DNA of 64,000 bases. Origin: Spisula solida (lineage: Eukaryota > Mollusca > Bivalvia > Venerida > Mactridae). Where the stretch lies: the NCBI GenBank assembly GCA_947247005.1, contig OX365954.1:5906001-5970000 (forward strand), read 5' to 3'. A program made the position numbers and the translations under genes. Shown in pieces: positions 36,709-49,949 of this stretch; position 1 is the first letter of the stretch; the number at the start of each line of letters is the position of its first letter. The notes under the pieces are model-generated. The model ran no database searches and had not been told where the DNA came from. It saw only the letters and a program-made list of their open reading frames with translations.

Positions 36709-36880
36709 TGTACGAGGGATGATCCATATATAACGAGAAAATGCTTATAATTTTCTTATGATCAAATAGATTTTACTCAAACTTTAGCTAAAAGTAATAA
36801 CATACATTAGCAATGTGTCCTTGAATTTCCATGATTACAATGTCACCATGCTAAAATCTATGGTTGCTAAGGTAACACTT
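36709..36880 (+). mobile_element. Mariner-like terminal fragment
   Basis: It starts TACGAGGGATGATCCATATA, the ACGAGGG...TTC/TCC style of mariner ends, and is repeated in the same orientation at 41343-41505 (ACGAGGGATGGTCAATGTAT, then AATTTTCTTATGATC, GATTTTACTCAAACTT, CCATGCTAAAATCTATGG). No transposase follows and no matching opposite end is close by. Confidence 0.5.
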
Positions 36881-37439
36881 GATACGCTTAGGTGGGGCAT
36901 TTTATGGATTTTTCACCGTTTTCGCGCAAATTCAAACCGTCACAGTTTTCATGTAAGCAATAGCAATGTGATGTAAATTGGTACTTGGGGACACTTAAGA
37001 CTCGCCGTACTGATGATGACGTCATACATGGGTTGTGTTTCCATTCGTTACATCACGCACGTGTTATCGTTCCGTGATAGCAAAAATAACGGACGACAAA
37101 CGATTATCGTTAGAATATTTAGTTTTGAAGAAAACAAGTAATAATAAAAGTGTGCATGATATTCAGTAATCGTTTCGTGATCATGTCTTGCCAATAGCTT
37201 CGATTTGTGTACGTTATAACACATTAAAAATTTATTTGAAAAAGGCTAGTAAGCTAACGCTAACGTTGTTCAAAATATAGGTTTGTGCATAAAAATCTTT
37301 AGACCACGGAATGACCGAATGGTTGATTTCTTATCTCTCTTACCGATCACCGTACGTCAACATCATCGTAGATGTTGCCACATATCACAGACAACTTGTT
37401 TATCTGATCAGACATATTACACTGTACCATGGCAATGTG

Positions 37440-38010
37440 ATGTTTGCTGAAAGTATTGTATATTGTTTGAGAATCCTTTTTTGCTGTTGAGACGTGGCTT
37501 TTTTAACTGGGATTACAAATTGTTTATGGTGGGTCATTCGCCTGGGGGCATTCGGCTTATTGTAGATGGGTGGTTCTACTGTCGCGATCGGCGTATTCGA
37601 GCGTGACATCTAGCTGGTACGTTGTACTTGTTGAAACTTGGGTTGAACTTTTTTAATTCTGAAACTAGGTTATTTAGCTGAAACCTTGACAATGAGCTTT
37701 TTTATTCTTTTTTCTCCTTTTAAGCCTCTGACAGCTAAAACCAGGTATTTCAGCAACTTTACTGTTGGAACTGGGTCATTCGGATTGGGCATTCAACATT
37801 TTGATTGCTGAAACTGGTTCATGTAGAGTTTCGACAGCATGGACATGGCAGGATCATAACCCGTATAGTTGGACATTGTGACTTGTATGTTGTTATGTTG
37901 TCTGCGCTCGGCTAGTTCAGGTTGGCATGGTGCCTTGTTTGTTTTTTATGTTTTCTGTGCTCGGCTGGTAAAGCTTAGTGCTGCTTTCCTTGTCTGACTT
38001 AATATTATCC
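37440..38010 (+). repeat. Long copy of the dispersed family
   Basis: Word order is shared with 49950-50690. First come GTCATTCG..GGGCATTC modules around ACTGGGTCATTC and TTGCTGAA. Then GGACATTGTGACTTGT, TTTTATGTTTTCTGTGCTCG, GCTGGT, TTAGTGCTGC, TTCCTTGTCTGACTTAATAT and ATCCTTTT. Both copies have the same orientation although they flank the inverted arms, so they are independent insertions rather than part of the inverted duplication. No coding potential is visible. Confidence 0.6.
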
Positions 38011-38689
38011 TTTTATCAAAAAGAATCGCAGAGTATGTTTGTATTTGATAAATGTCCTTTTGCTAATTTATACTAATCGATTGCTAGCAACAAACGAATT
38101 TACTTTTACTACAATATCAATATATCGCAAACGTCATTGGTTAAATATAACTCTCTTTGATAAGTACAGTATATTGGTGCGCTGGTAACGTAGAATGTTT
38201 TTGAACAAGAGAACTATCAAGTTTAACTATTTGTTTCCATAAGTGCATTCATAACAAAAGCTACTATAAAATGATAATATTAAGTCGGACCGAAAAGGCA
38301 GCGTTCAACTCAACCAGCGGAGCACAAAAAACATACAAGAAAAGACGGAAACTTTGCAGAATATTTTTACTTCAGTATTACAGAGCTATCAACAGTGTAA
38401 CTTTAACTACATTAGTCATCACCATTACAGACATACCACACTGTTTAAGTATACCTTCTAAAGAACTGCAACATTAAAACAAAGTGCAAATATGTCATAA
38501 TCTTCCGTTGTAAAGTTTGAACTTTCTATCTGCCTAGAACAGAATTGTCCTAGCTCATGACCTAATATGCAAAAAGGTTAAAAAACGTTTAAGTCAAAAT
38601 ACATTTATTACAGATTTCCACAATGGGCCGATAGTATTGCTAATTATTTAATCTATATCCTATATCAGATACCTTTATACAACCCTGTC

Positions 38690-39232
38690 TCCTCCATTTG
38701 CATTATTTCTGTTATATTCTACTGTCTATCACCAATGACATTAATAATGCTGTATATTATGCTTATTTTAATGTAGATTCCGCCGATGATAACTCTTGAC
38801 TTTGTATATAAATAAAAATGTAAATAAAATGCATTTTCAATGTTCCACCCTGATGAATGCTGGTAAAAGCCGAAACGTTCGTCAATGATAAATTCTGTGT
38901 AGCTACATTTACACTTCAGTGTCCTAGTTGAAATTTCAATTTTGGTTCAATCTTGTGCATATCACTCTTAGTGATATACTCTTAAATCGTCACTGATTAT
39001 AAGTGGTCAGTCGACCTTACAGTGCAGGTTGGTTTATTGATAGGTCTAGATTTATCTTTGGCGAACTATGCATGCATGCATAATTTCATTGTTGTTGTGT
39101 ATTATGTTGTTTAATTATTATGTTGTGTGTTAATCTGTTTGTCTTTTCCAGTGGACCATATTGAAAATTGATATTACTGTCAAATATGTATTCCACAATA
39201 AATAAAGTCGTTATTATTATTATTATTAAATT
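38690..39232 (+). mobile_element. Retroelement tail (Penelope/LINE-like) with microsatellite end
   Basis: A motif of the type CCTGATGA...GCCGAAACG, common near the ends of Penelope-like and related retroelements, is followed about 350 bp later by AATAAATAAAGTCG and a (TTA)n run at 39210-39229, a usual retroposon 3' end. No reverse transcriptase is visible upstream. The limits are approximate. Confidence 0.4.
38850..38883 (+). ncRNA. Hammerhead-ribozyme-like core
   Basis: CTGATGA (38850-38856) is followed by a GCT..AGC stem II, then GAAA (38872-38875), a minimal stem III ACG-TT-CGT, and GTC (38881-38883). The spacing matches the catalytic core of hammerheads described in Penelope-like elements, which have very short stem III. 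Stem I pairing outside the core is not convincing, so activity as a monomer is doubtful. Confidence 0.35.
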
Positions 39233-39234
39233 AA

Positions 39235-40530
39235 TATATTTATACCAATATATTTCTGAAAGAGAGAACTGTCGTAGGCTCTAATTAGGTACTAAATCTT
39301 AACGGAGACAGAAACGACTAACCATTACAAAACAACAGACTAAGATTAAGTACATTGTTTGCAAGAACCCTGAAACGGATAAGATGAGGAATATAACACT
39401 GGTTGTCTACATGTCTGAAAATCTTAAAAATACGTCAGTTGTATATAATCCGGTTACCATAGTGGAATATGCTCTATTAATGCACCATAACAACAACAAA
39501 ATATTCCGTTCCCCTTGCTTTGTGCACAAGTTTAAAATGAAGAAACTGGTTTTTCTTCTCTCGCGCAATATGGTAACGGATACCATCAGAAGATCGGATG
39601 CCAAGAGTGATTAATATTAGTTGTAGAATTTCTCCCACTTTCAACATGAAAAATCCTGCAATTTGCCTCCTCATGTTTAGGAAACAATGCAATTAGAATA
39701 TTATTGTTTCTTTAAGCGAAAACGAATGAAAATAATAATGAATAGTATTAAATTTGATTTCGACAAATAATGCAAGATATGCATACGACTTCGACGACCT
39801 TAGGCTATTATGTACGTTACCTATAATGCGCTAAGGATAATGTGATATTTACAAATATTAATCGGGTTGGTCAATTATTGCAAAATTGGTTTCGAAAATC
39901 ACTTATGTGAACAGATATTGTCAGTATTGTACTAAAACAACACTGATAAACCATGCACATCTGAATAATCCACCTTTGTGTAATATACCAAATTGTCCCG
40001 CCTTTCTTGTTAACATAGGCGCACTATAGTAGTAACATTGCACGAACAGTGTCAGAGGAAATAAGTTACTGTTCCGAACATTTCGTGGCATTTTCCGATG
40101 TTTTAACAGTCTAATATACTAAATAAATATATTAATAGAAAGTAGCACATTGGCCAAGTTTTACATCCATCATGTAGATGTAATTACATTTGTTGCGAAT
40201 CTTGTCAGACAGGTCACTATGGAGACACGTGTTTTTGTTACGTTGACGATCCCCAACGGAGTCTGGTAAAATGGTTGTCTAACATCTTTGTATCCATTGT
40301 CCAATTGTATATTCTCCGATATTATACCTGTCATATGATTATATACACAAGATGATATTGATACAGACTCAGTGAGATAGAACACATGTTAAGGATTCAG
40401 TTAACTATTTAGATGATTTGATAGCTGAATATTTCACAGTAAGTTCAAAAACAATCTATGGACAAAGAATTTACAATAACTGTCACTCGTAGTATTTAAC
40501 ATTTAGCAATATTGAGATGAAACTATTAGT
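39235..40530. other. No recognised gene
   Basis: Short overlapping frames on both strands at 39384-39692 show no family. The piece at 39985-40030 is a copy of the interspersed repeat also at 3325. Confidence 0.4.
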
Positions 40531-40535
40531 ATTCT

Positions 40536-41037
40536 ATGGAGCCATATAACTGCCACCACATAAATATCAATTTTCAGGAAATATTTCGTGAAATTAACGA
40601 GGGATTTCATGAAAACAGAAAAATATCATGAATGCAAAATAAATATCTTAACGTGAAAAATTGCCAGTTACTGATTTGGTCTGCCACAACATTCCTGTTA
40701 TTTTTTTTAAGAAACAAACTAACTTTTCACGAAATTGCATTATTTTTCACGAAGACATTTTTACGTTTCCCGAAACTTATTACGAAAGTCGATTATTTTC
40801 ACCAAAACATCTTTACGTTTTGCGAAACATTTTTATGCTTTCATGAAAAACTAATTTAGTTTCGTGAAAGCATCAACTTTATGTGGTGTCAGTTCAGAGC
40901 ACGTTAACAAGAAGAATTTCGTGTTAAGATAATGTATCTGTCTTCATGATAATTATATTTTTCATGAAATATCCCATAATTTTTACGAAAGTTTTCATGA
41001 AATCTTAAGTTAAGTGGTGGCCGTTATATGGCTCCAT
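40536..41037. mobile_element. Inverted-repeat MITE with TTTCATGAAA/TTCACGAAA words (502 bp)
   Basis: The ends ATGGAGCCATATAACTGCCA(CCAC) and, inverted, ATGGAGCCATATAACGGCCA(CCAC) form 24-bp inverted repeats differing at one base. The interior is a dense field of TTTCATGAAA, TTTCACGAA, TTTTTACG and CGAAAC words on both strands, so the whole element could fold on itself. It has no coding capacity. The flanks share TATTCT on both sides, which may or may not be the target duplication. Confidence 0.8.
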
Positions 41038-41342
41038 AATATTCTGAATATTAAAATGTCAATAATCACAAATTTTAACAAATATGTTCGTCAGTTAGTA
41101 ATGTCATAGCTGTCATTGTTAGAGTTACATAATGGATATCTATCGAATCCGCACTAAAAACAAACGAAATATCAAAGAATCAGTCCAGTAACTGACTTTT
41201 GCCCTTTTCCCATATATTTCTGGGGCATTTTATTAAATTTTGTGTTTTTACCTTAAGAATGTATAATTATACTTGTTATAAATGTATGCATTTAATTTGT
41301 GTCATTCGCGCTTGTTCTTGTTCATTTTTATGTTTGTCTCTG

Positions 41343-41505
41343 TGACGAGGGATGGTCAATGTATAACGAGAAAATACTTATAATTTTCTTATGATCTATT
41401 CGATTTTACTCAAACTTGAGCTGGGAGTAATTACATGTCTTAGCAATGTTTCCCTAAATATTCATAAATTACAGCGACATCATGCTAAAATCCATGGTTG
41501 CTCGT
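41343..41505 (+). mobile_element. Mariner-like terminal fragment, second copy
   Basis: Direct partner of 36709-36880, matching from ACGAGGGATG to CTAAAATCCATGGTTGCT. It is truncated on the right. Confidence 0.5.
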
Positions 41506-43235
41506 AATCCGTGTGCTCTACTTGTGCTCTTATTAGGAATTGCTGAATATTGTGGATTATATAAACTTTATGTTGTATGATGGAATGTTATAATGGTCGA
41601 AAACATATTTCATCTTCAAAATGTACGCATATACATGTATATGATACAATACAATAAAGAAAGTTTGCAAACTCCAATATAAACCGAAATAGAAATATAA
41701 AAAGTAAAACAAAGTTCAGTTCAGAGCGTTAGTGAACTGTTTTGTTTCGCTACTTGTCATTAGCCGTTTCAGGAGATTTAAGGTCAGTATTAGTTGTCCT
41801 GAATCTGTACATACATCATATTTGATGCTTGACTGGCAAACACTGGATATTAACTTTTGTTCTGACTCGGGGACTATCAGTATGTTGATAGAGTCAACAC
41901 AATATATACTAGACAATGTGAACGACGACAATTTTAAAATGAAAATGGTAATTTGCGTTTAATCGAGTGTCTGAAAACTGTTGAAGAATTTATTAATCTA
42001 TTACATTTCCTTGCAGATTCCTAACTTATGTTTTATCAACAAATGTGTAATACGTATGTATATTGTATTCATAGCAATATGTTCATTTCTAAAGTCACGG
42101 AGCTTATTCGGAATATATATGTCGATCATGCAGTTCCGAAATCGCAAAACTGCTTTATACGTGAAACTTTGTGAGTAGAAAACAGATAGTAGCATATAAT
42201 GAACCATATTAAGCATACAGTAGAATGTAAAACTATACATATTGGCAGACTACAAAACAAGACTGGTCTGTAAGGTAAAGCCACACATACAGATAGATGA
42301 TTAAAGCAATTCTTTCCATGAGATAGTGTGTATTAAAGGCGCATTAATGAACATAATACTGACTTACAGAGGTGACTTAAAGTCAGGCCGATACGACTGT
42401 GTGAAATACTGATTATCACTCATCATTACCAAATGACGCGTTGTTCTGTTTAACCACGTACGTCCCTGATAAAGTAAAGACAATGATCCATAGAACCCAA
42501 ACTATTTATTGTTAATTTCATTAACTGTAGAATCGTACATATTTGTTTAAACTTTCGTTGATTTCTTGGATTGAATCGACCACAAAATGGAATCCCGACT
42601 ATGATAATTCACTAATATATGTACAATCCAAGAAATGTGAAAATCAGTTATTACGCTAAGAACAGCCATCGTCATGATACAATGATACAAGTAATGTGAA
42701 TTTAGCGCACATGTACGTGTAAGACCCATACACGTTTTATATAGATGGTATACTACAAGCGCTTTAATAACGAAGCCTTTTAACTATGTAAGTTGCAAGG
42801 TTGGCTTTTAATTGCGTTCAAACACGTCGGTGTAAATTAATTAAGAACTAAAGATTATAACTGAGGTTCAGTGGTTAGCTAAATAAGTAAGCTAAATTTG
42901 GCTAATTAAAATACAATAAACAAGCATCTTTATAATCTTTGAAGCTAAATTGTTTGTTTATTGTGTACTTTAATTATCACGAAATTAGACGCTCACATGG
43001 CCAGTGGCATTTCAATATGGTGTGTGCAGTAAATATGTTCTACCGACTAGAGGCAAAGTCTTATAAAAGAGTAATACAAAGAGACTCAGGTGACATCAAT
43101 GGAGTGTATAACATTTATTAAATTAAATTAATGGTTTTGCACTCTTTTAAAATACTAATCATTAGATACAGAATATTCCCAGGAAACTGTATAATGGTTA
43201 TACAAGTTAAGTGTCTTATTCAGAGCGCTATAACA

Positions 43236-43566
43236 TGATGGGGGAACCACAATATTCAACCCAAATGGGCTACGTATCAATTGACATGTTGTGCTTCCAG
43301 TTGCCTATGTTGTCAACATTTCGACGAAAATAATGGTGAGATTATATTTGTCATCGATTTGTGTTAAATTGAAATTTTGGGAATGCACACAGGATCGCAC
43401 TGCATTTAGATATTTTAGCAAAAAATGTCATTTTTATATAAATCGATAACAAACAAACTCCTCACCTTGTTTCGTCAAACTGTTGACAACATGTACAATA
43501 TCGGAAGCACAACAAATTAATCGATGCGTAGCCCATATGGGGATTGTATATGTTGGTTACCACCGT
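43236..43566. mobile_element. Fold-back MITE with inverted repeats of about 110 bp
   Basis: The left arm includes AAATGGGCTACG, GTTGTGCTTCC, TATGTTGTCAACA and TTCGACGAAA. The reverse complement of the right arm includes ATATGGGCTACGCATCGATT, GTTGTGCTTCC, CATGTTGTCAACA and TTTGACGAAA. The two arms take up about two thirds of the element, leaving a centre of about 110 bp. It sits within sequence found only in duplication copy B. Confidence 0.75.
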
Positions 43567-44804
43567 GACCTAGATATTTAATGAATAGCATTATGTTTTC
43601 ATGAAACGGCTGCAGATGGCGCCAAATTATGCTCTATTATTTCGCCATTAAGGTTGATTGCTTTGTAAATGTACAAACCGTATTGTAGAAATACTTGTAT
43701 GTGTTTCTGAAACGTAATGGAAATAAACATGATAAACATACGGTGTACTGACAGTTCAGTACTTTAGTACTTCAACTTATATACCAACCTGGCTTCATTT
43801 AATCCTAGGATAGACGGACACCACAACTTTAAGTGTAGTAATGATCAGTTAGTCTTGATTAACACAACATGAACATCCACTCAGACACTATCAGATATAT
43901 ACTCATAGCCTTGACTCTATTTAAAGATCGTGCCAAAAGGCTATGTTCTTCGTATATTAAAGCAGTCTGACAGGAAATGTGCTAAAGGGATATAAAAAGT
44001 ACTTTGCTTAGCCACTATTCCTTATGGAATATTATTTGTGATATATTTATTTATAAATATCTCTCTTCACATACACTCTGCACATACGAATGTATTCGTC
44101 TCACATGTCTGTGTTGGACTCACGTGGCGTCGAATTTGTCATCAGTCAGAGTGTACGGGTTTTATACTAGTATTGTAAATAGTGTCCATTAAATGTGTCA
44201 AACGAAATTCCGTAAACAATTTAAGTTAAAGTTTTCGAGACAATACGCACATGGAAAATACACCAATTGATACACTGGTATATTGGCACGGGTTTAGTGC
44301 ATTACTCAACCTGACGTAACCAAAATAAAACATACAATCCTTATATTGAAACACATCACATTAAGTGAATATGAACTAGCGTCGATGAAGGTATGTTCCT
44401 GAATGCATATTGCATACGGTATTTTTTTCGATGAAATGGAATAAGATAGATATGCGTTTAAAAATTATTAAATAATTAATAAATATTAAAAACATTTATT
44501 GTGTCGGATTTGTTGTGCATTAGAGCAAGAGCGGCGATTGGTGATTTATCAAACTGTCATGGAACGTTATTAATGAACAGTATCATTTCACGTACAACTA
44601 ATCTAAAAACCCGAGTCATTAACGCTACAAATATGTGCGATCATGAAAATAATATTTCCTCATCAAAACACTGATGTACGGCATTATCTTTATATGAAGT
44701 TTAGTAATGAGTATACAATACGCGAGTGATCATGCTAGGAACGATTTTATTGCGCTTCTAAATCTGGCACTATGTCCAGTTAAATCCCTTAAATTACCTC
44801 TGCG

Positions 44805-45251
44805 TTGTTCGTCTCCATGTCTCATTTACAATACCGACATTATCGCCATTATCTCGTCAGATTTATGTTGATATGGACTCGGTGTGTGTTTGTTTTTTTA
44901 TTAGTTCGTCATCAGATATTGTGTATGATCAAACAAATATGTTGTGAAAACCATCTGTCCTCTGTCTTTCAATGCCAAAACCCATTTTATGAACAACCAT
45001 GGAGGAGAAAGTTACTGCAGTTCATGTTCTTACAATCAATCATACGTGATCATTTATTGATAGTTTACCACATTCTGGTGACATGTTATATGTTCTGTTT
45101 GTTGAGTACATTGATTGATAATACATTTGACGTAAAATACATAATGCTGTTAACAAATGGCCGTTTGGTTGATCGGTATACTCGTCTTCCTGTTAGAGAC
45201 AGACATTTGTCTTGCTGTTTGTATCCAATGTATAGAATCGCGTACTGTTAA
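44805..45251 (+). other. Longest open frame (148 codons), not recognised
   Basis: Most of this frame lies in the 44945-45430 segment present only in copy B. It is rich in Leu, Ile, Cys, Arg and His with no domain, signal peptide or repeated motif that I recognise. No splice partners are evident. Given the number of frames in 64 kb it is probably chance, but it is the longest. Confidence 0.2.
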
Positions 45252-46070
45252 TGTAATATAATTACCTACCTTGAATGGACAATGTTTTGTTAGGTACATA
45301 AGTGTCAGATGTGGGTGCAGATTACTTATTGCCTGACGACGTGTTCCTTTTATCGACTACTAGAACAGTAACACATGTTTTTGTCAAATGTAGAATATAT
45401 ACTTCAAATAGTACCGCAATATAAACTGATAGATGTACACTGCAATGAACGATTTTGTCAGAAATGTTCAATGGATGCCCGAGAAAGTCAATCACATTTC
45501 TCCAGATGTGTCCGTATTATATAATGTATATCACGTTTTCCAATATAAATACGTGGCACAATGCTTAACATTATCATATTTCAATATGAATAGAAGGATC
45601 TACGTTAATAAATTAATGTTTTGGAAAGAGTAGGAATATACAAACTAGGCTTGCTTCAACTTCGAGAAACTAGTCTAATAGTAATGTCATGCACTTGTAT
45701 TATCTTTTAAATCGGCGTAAGCGTGATGTTCTTGGAGATTATTTTATCAACAATATTGATGAGTCTTGTTTATTTTAAAACAAACAACAAGAAAACGCCG
45801 AGTGACAATGTATTGCATCATCTTGTGCATTTAGGCATTGTAACAAAACACAGGCAATTATCACACCAAATTTCAATTAGATTTATCGTGACAAATGTCT
45901 CCCAGTCAGAAGAATTTGTCAACGGCTAATGCAATTTGATGTATATGTTGTTAAGACTAGGACGGCCATTAATTGTAAGTAAATGAGCCGGTCGGTAGGT
46001 TGACAGTAATTTTGATATACAAACCATAGTTCTATTCTAATAAATGGTTGTAATTTTTTGTCTGTTTCAG

Positions 46071-46680
46071 GTCAGTAACATGTTCATAGTGTCTCTGGTA
46101 ATTGCTGATCTTATTGTTGGACTTATCGTGATGCCTACCAGTACGGTGTACATTTTCACAGTGGACTGCAATTTTGGAGTTGCTGTTTGCCATATTTGAA
46201 CGGGATTGATTACACGGCCAGCACGGCGTCTATACTAAACCTTTTATTCTCAATCTTGACCGTTATTGGTCGGTGACTTCACTTCTAAAATAAATAAGTA
46301 AGAGAACGAAAAATCGGGCTGTGTTAATGATAACTGGTGTGTTGCTTTTATAGTTCGACATTGACAAAAGAAATTCAAGCCGCCAGTAAATTAGGTGTCA
46401 TTAATCATGGGGGCGTGTGCTCTGTGTGTTCTACCTTATTTTATACTATTCTTGGTTTTGGCATTCTGTGACGGTTGTATTGATCAATGTCTCTTACTCG
46501 CTATGACGTAGGTGTGCTTCTTGAACTCTACCCTGAATCCATTCCTTTACCTACTTTGTAATACAAACTTTAGACGAAAGTTTAGAATGATGCTTGGTTT
46601 AAAACCTAAACGAACAAAACATCATCGAAGACGAGGTGGTCACGAGAGAATCAGTATTTCCACTGCTAGATACGATTAAC
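46071..46680 (+). pseudogene. Histamine-H1-like GPCR pseudogene, TM2-TM4 fused to TM6-TM7
   Basis: After a splice acceptor (AG at 46069-46070) the TM2-TM4 codons match copy A. Lesions are a TGA at 46197 where A has Trp, a one-base deletion near 46241, and a stop after the DRY region. The DRYWSV motif itself is intact here, unlike copy A. At about 46352 the TM4 reading is cut and joined to third-loop sequence (TKEIQAASKLGVI). After a one-base shift it continues into TM6 (MGACALCVLPYFILFLVLAF, where the family has CW.PYF) and TM7. TM7 has a TAG at 46509 in place of the expected Trp, then LNSTLNPFLYLLCNTNFRRK with NPxxY at 46536-46550, then a basic C-tail ending in TAA at 46678. TM5 is deleted. 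It is clearly non-functional. Confidence 0.85.
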
Positions 46681-47690
46681 CATGACCACTTTCCGCGTTC
46701 ATTGTTAATTTGATTCATATTGTCTCAGTGCTACAACGATCAAATATACGCTATTATAACTCTCATAGTTATGACAATCAGAGAACTGCAATGTTGATAT
46801 TTTATTAATCCACCGTACAATTCGTTTTTCTTAATTGTACAACGATGGCGACGTGGCTTTAATAAGCATACGAAATGGTAGCTGACAACAGTGATAGAAC
46901 ACATTCATTTCTGATACGTATGTAATTAAAATACTACAACAACTTAGACGTATGTAAAGCCGAAGGCAAATACGATACATTACGCGGCCGAGCTAGATAC
47001 ACTTTTATATCACCCAAGTCACTAACCTATTATTCTGTATATCCAGTCACTTAATCTGCTTATTAAGGGTACCACAACCCGTTCATTAAGTGACGTCATA
47101 CAAACAACGAGATCTGACATCTTGATAATTTAATTTTGACGCAGGTAAGTCGTACAAAATGAATCAATCAACAGCCAGTTAAATTTAATCCTCGAGGTCG
47201 GAATTTTCACCAGGAACTCTTATATAAGATGTAATCCACCAGACCACGTGGTCAGTTGACGGTTTATTAGAAGTCATATGAACAAGGGATGTAATCAAGC
47301 AATGATTACTCGGTACCTGGACATCTGGTCGATATTGTCGGACGTGGCTGGATAAATTTATTGTGCACGTCAATATTTCAAAATATTACTTTATTGTAAT
47401 AACACGTATATTTAAGAGCTAGATATTGCATAGAATGCAGCGCTCACAAGACAGTACATCATCCAATTCATATACCGAACACCAGCAAACACTGGATATT
47501 GATCTACAAATCAAACCAGAAGTACAATTTCAGATCACCAATAAAGTAATCCTTGTTAATGAGGACGTGAATTCCGAAAACAATGTATCTGGTTTCGCTC
47601 CGCTGCACCAGTACTTCACTGCACCGATTTCCTGACATGATACTTTTCTTACACATAGTTCAAGAAAAATGTATTTGACTAATGAAACTA

Positions 47691-49945
47691 TACGTACGAG
47701 AGGTGGACTGGATTCGTGGTAACTAAAAACAACGTAATAAAGATATAAAAATCACATAGGCATGAAGTACAACAAAAAAGCATTAACATACAAAAAACAG
47801 ATCAAAAATACATAAAACCGCTTGCGAATAGTGATAGCATACGCTAGACACATACGGCTACACCGGAGCATTTCGGATATGTTATAACGTTTTAACAAGC
47901 GAAGGCCACTTTTCTAAATAGATACTGACGTTTCATGCCGTTGGATTCACTTGGTAAATAAAACAACACACCAATTTTTCAGGAATGTGGACACGAGTTT
48001 TTGCATTTTCATCGTATATTCACGAAACGAGTAAAAACAATAACCTTCTAATTTATGATTTGCGTCCCGAAATACGTGTATATGAGGTTATAGTACCATT
48101 CGGTCTTCTTTGTCTTCTGTACTAATTCAATACGAAACATAATCTGACATTTACTTTGAGCACAAATAATCAGCTAAAATTCTAGTGATATATGTTTATT
48201 TTTAGATGTGTTTGTGTTGCTGAGTCTTAGATTCACCAAGATTTATGACGTCATCACGAAATTCCATGTTCACAATTGGCATCGTTTATTATATCGACGT
48301 TAGATACATTTTACATTACAATTTGACCTAGCACGCTCAAACTTTATGGAAATCATCATAAGACATCACTGGGGAATGGTGTATACTTCCACGTTTATAC
48401 TGCTATGATAAACATCAAAATGTACATGTTTATTATAGAGTCTATGTGCAAAATAATGGAGTGCTCCGGGTGACGTTTCCATGGCTACATATAAGGGTCC
48501 ATGACGACATTATAATGATTTGGTCTTAATCCATTACATTGCATTTAGTGGTAATATTTGTGCAATTTTCAAAATGATCGTACAGAAAATGACACAATAA
48601 TAGAAAAAGTCCACGAATGTATCATACAACCCTCGTACTATATGCCCACGATTTCACATAAATATGTACAAATATGCAATGACATATATGCACCATTATA
48701 CATAGAATGATGTAAACAAAAACATGTACACGTATATGGCATACTTTTGGTATAAGTGTCAATTCTGGAACTGTAGTACTCTTAACAAGTGTGACTGTGT
48801 TTTTATCTTATACCGTTTTATGACCGGCCAGGGAGAATACAAAAACAGACATAATGTAGGTTGAAACGTAGTCATCCATGTTGAGTGATCAACATAAATG
48901 ACCGGTTTAAGGATGTTGGAGCGCTTAGGATCCCACCTTCTGAATTTGCTCAAATTCTGCCAGGAAGTAAAGAAATCTATTCTGACACAAAATATTATGA
49001 AAAAACACTAGGTCACGGAACTCGTTTTTCGGGTAATCAGCCCTGATTGAAGTGTGTATGAACTTTTTTTATAATTCCATGGAAATTGGTGGTAGTGTTC
49101 AAATTTGATATTTTTATTTGATGTCTGTGATCTAAATGATAAAATGTTTTTCAATATAGTTTGGGTACACAATGTTATACATGATCAAGATACCAAAAAG
49201 GGTATATTTAATTTTGGACTAATATATATTGTTCTTTTACCGCACCCACTTCATATTAAATGCAGCAAAATAGCCCCCAGGTAAAATCCTTATAACCTTT
49301 TTCCTACATTATACTTTTTTTAATATTTTGTTAAATAGGTCTAGTGACCTAGATCGTCAAAGTTATGCAATAAAAAATATATGTCACCGAGGTATCTTTT
49401 CCGCAACTTGTGTTTTTAGTTTGGTTAAATTGGGCTAAAATGCTGAGAAAATCAATGAAAACGCTTAAGATAAAATTTATTGAACATGTAAATATCGCGA
49501 AAACATATAAACCTCACCGATTCAAAGTTACATATTGCTTTTATTATTGATCTTATTGAAAAATCATTTTGGGTGTTTGTTAATCAATCTTTCTTACACA
49601 TAATTCAGTTTAGTTTGTACAAAAATGATATCGCGTTATCGAATGAGGGTATCCTAATTACAGTCACTGCGAGCAAGTGTGCGGGATTTTGAATTGCTAT
49701 TATAGCAAGATAAATAGAACATAATAGACAAACATGTAAAATTATGATAAAGAGAATACTTATAATTGAGTAAAACATATCGTGTCCCGCGGTTTCTGTT
49801 GGGGGCGGTGCTACTTCAGGTAGTGTCGTATTTTGTTTAATTATTATAATATGGGTTTGTATCTGGATTTAAACGCCAATTCCGTTTACAGTGGAGTTTT
49901 TCATTTTTAAATAATCTATACATGTAATATGCCATAATTTCTCAG
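47691..49945. other. No recognised gene; possible mariner-like end at 48400-48640
   Basis: The minus strand from 48640 starts TAGTACGAGGGTTGTATGAT, the ACGAGGG-type terminus of mariner-like elements, facing the plus-strand ends at 36709 and 41343. The remainder is A+T-rich with no domain. Confidence 0.35.
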
Positions 49946-49949
49946 TATT

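Larger units (their letters stand above)
42205..47690 (+). repeat. Segmental direct duplication, copy B
   Basis: Collinear with 60-2850 (anchors listed there). It is longer by about 1.5 kb (43030-44580, including the MITE at 43236), about 0.5 kb (44945-45430) and about 0.65 kb (46352-47000, the TM6-TM7 receptor exon). The last is most simply explained as a loss from copy A, because it contains coding remains of the same gene. Copy B lies in the spacer of the giant inverted duplication and is not itself repeated in the arms. Confidence 0.88.

Noticed and set aside
44805..45251. 148-codon frame as a real gene
   Set aside because: No family, no splice context, unusual composition, and it is confined to a copy-B-specific segment. 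A frame of this length is plausible by chance among several families of repeats in 64 kb.
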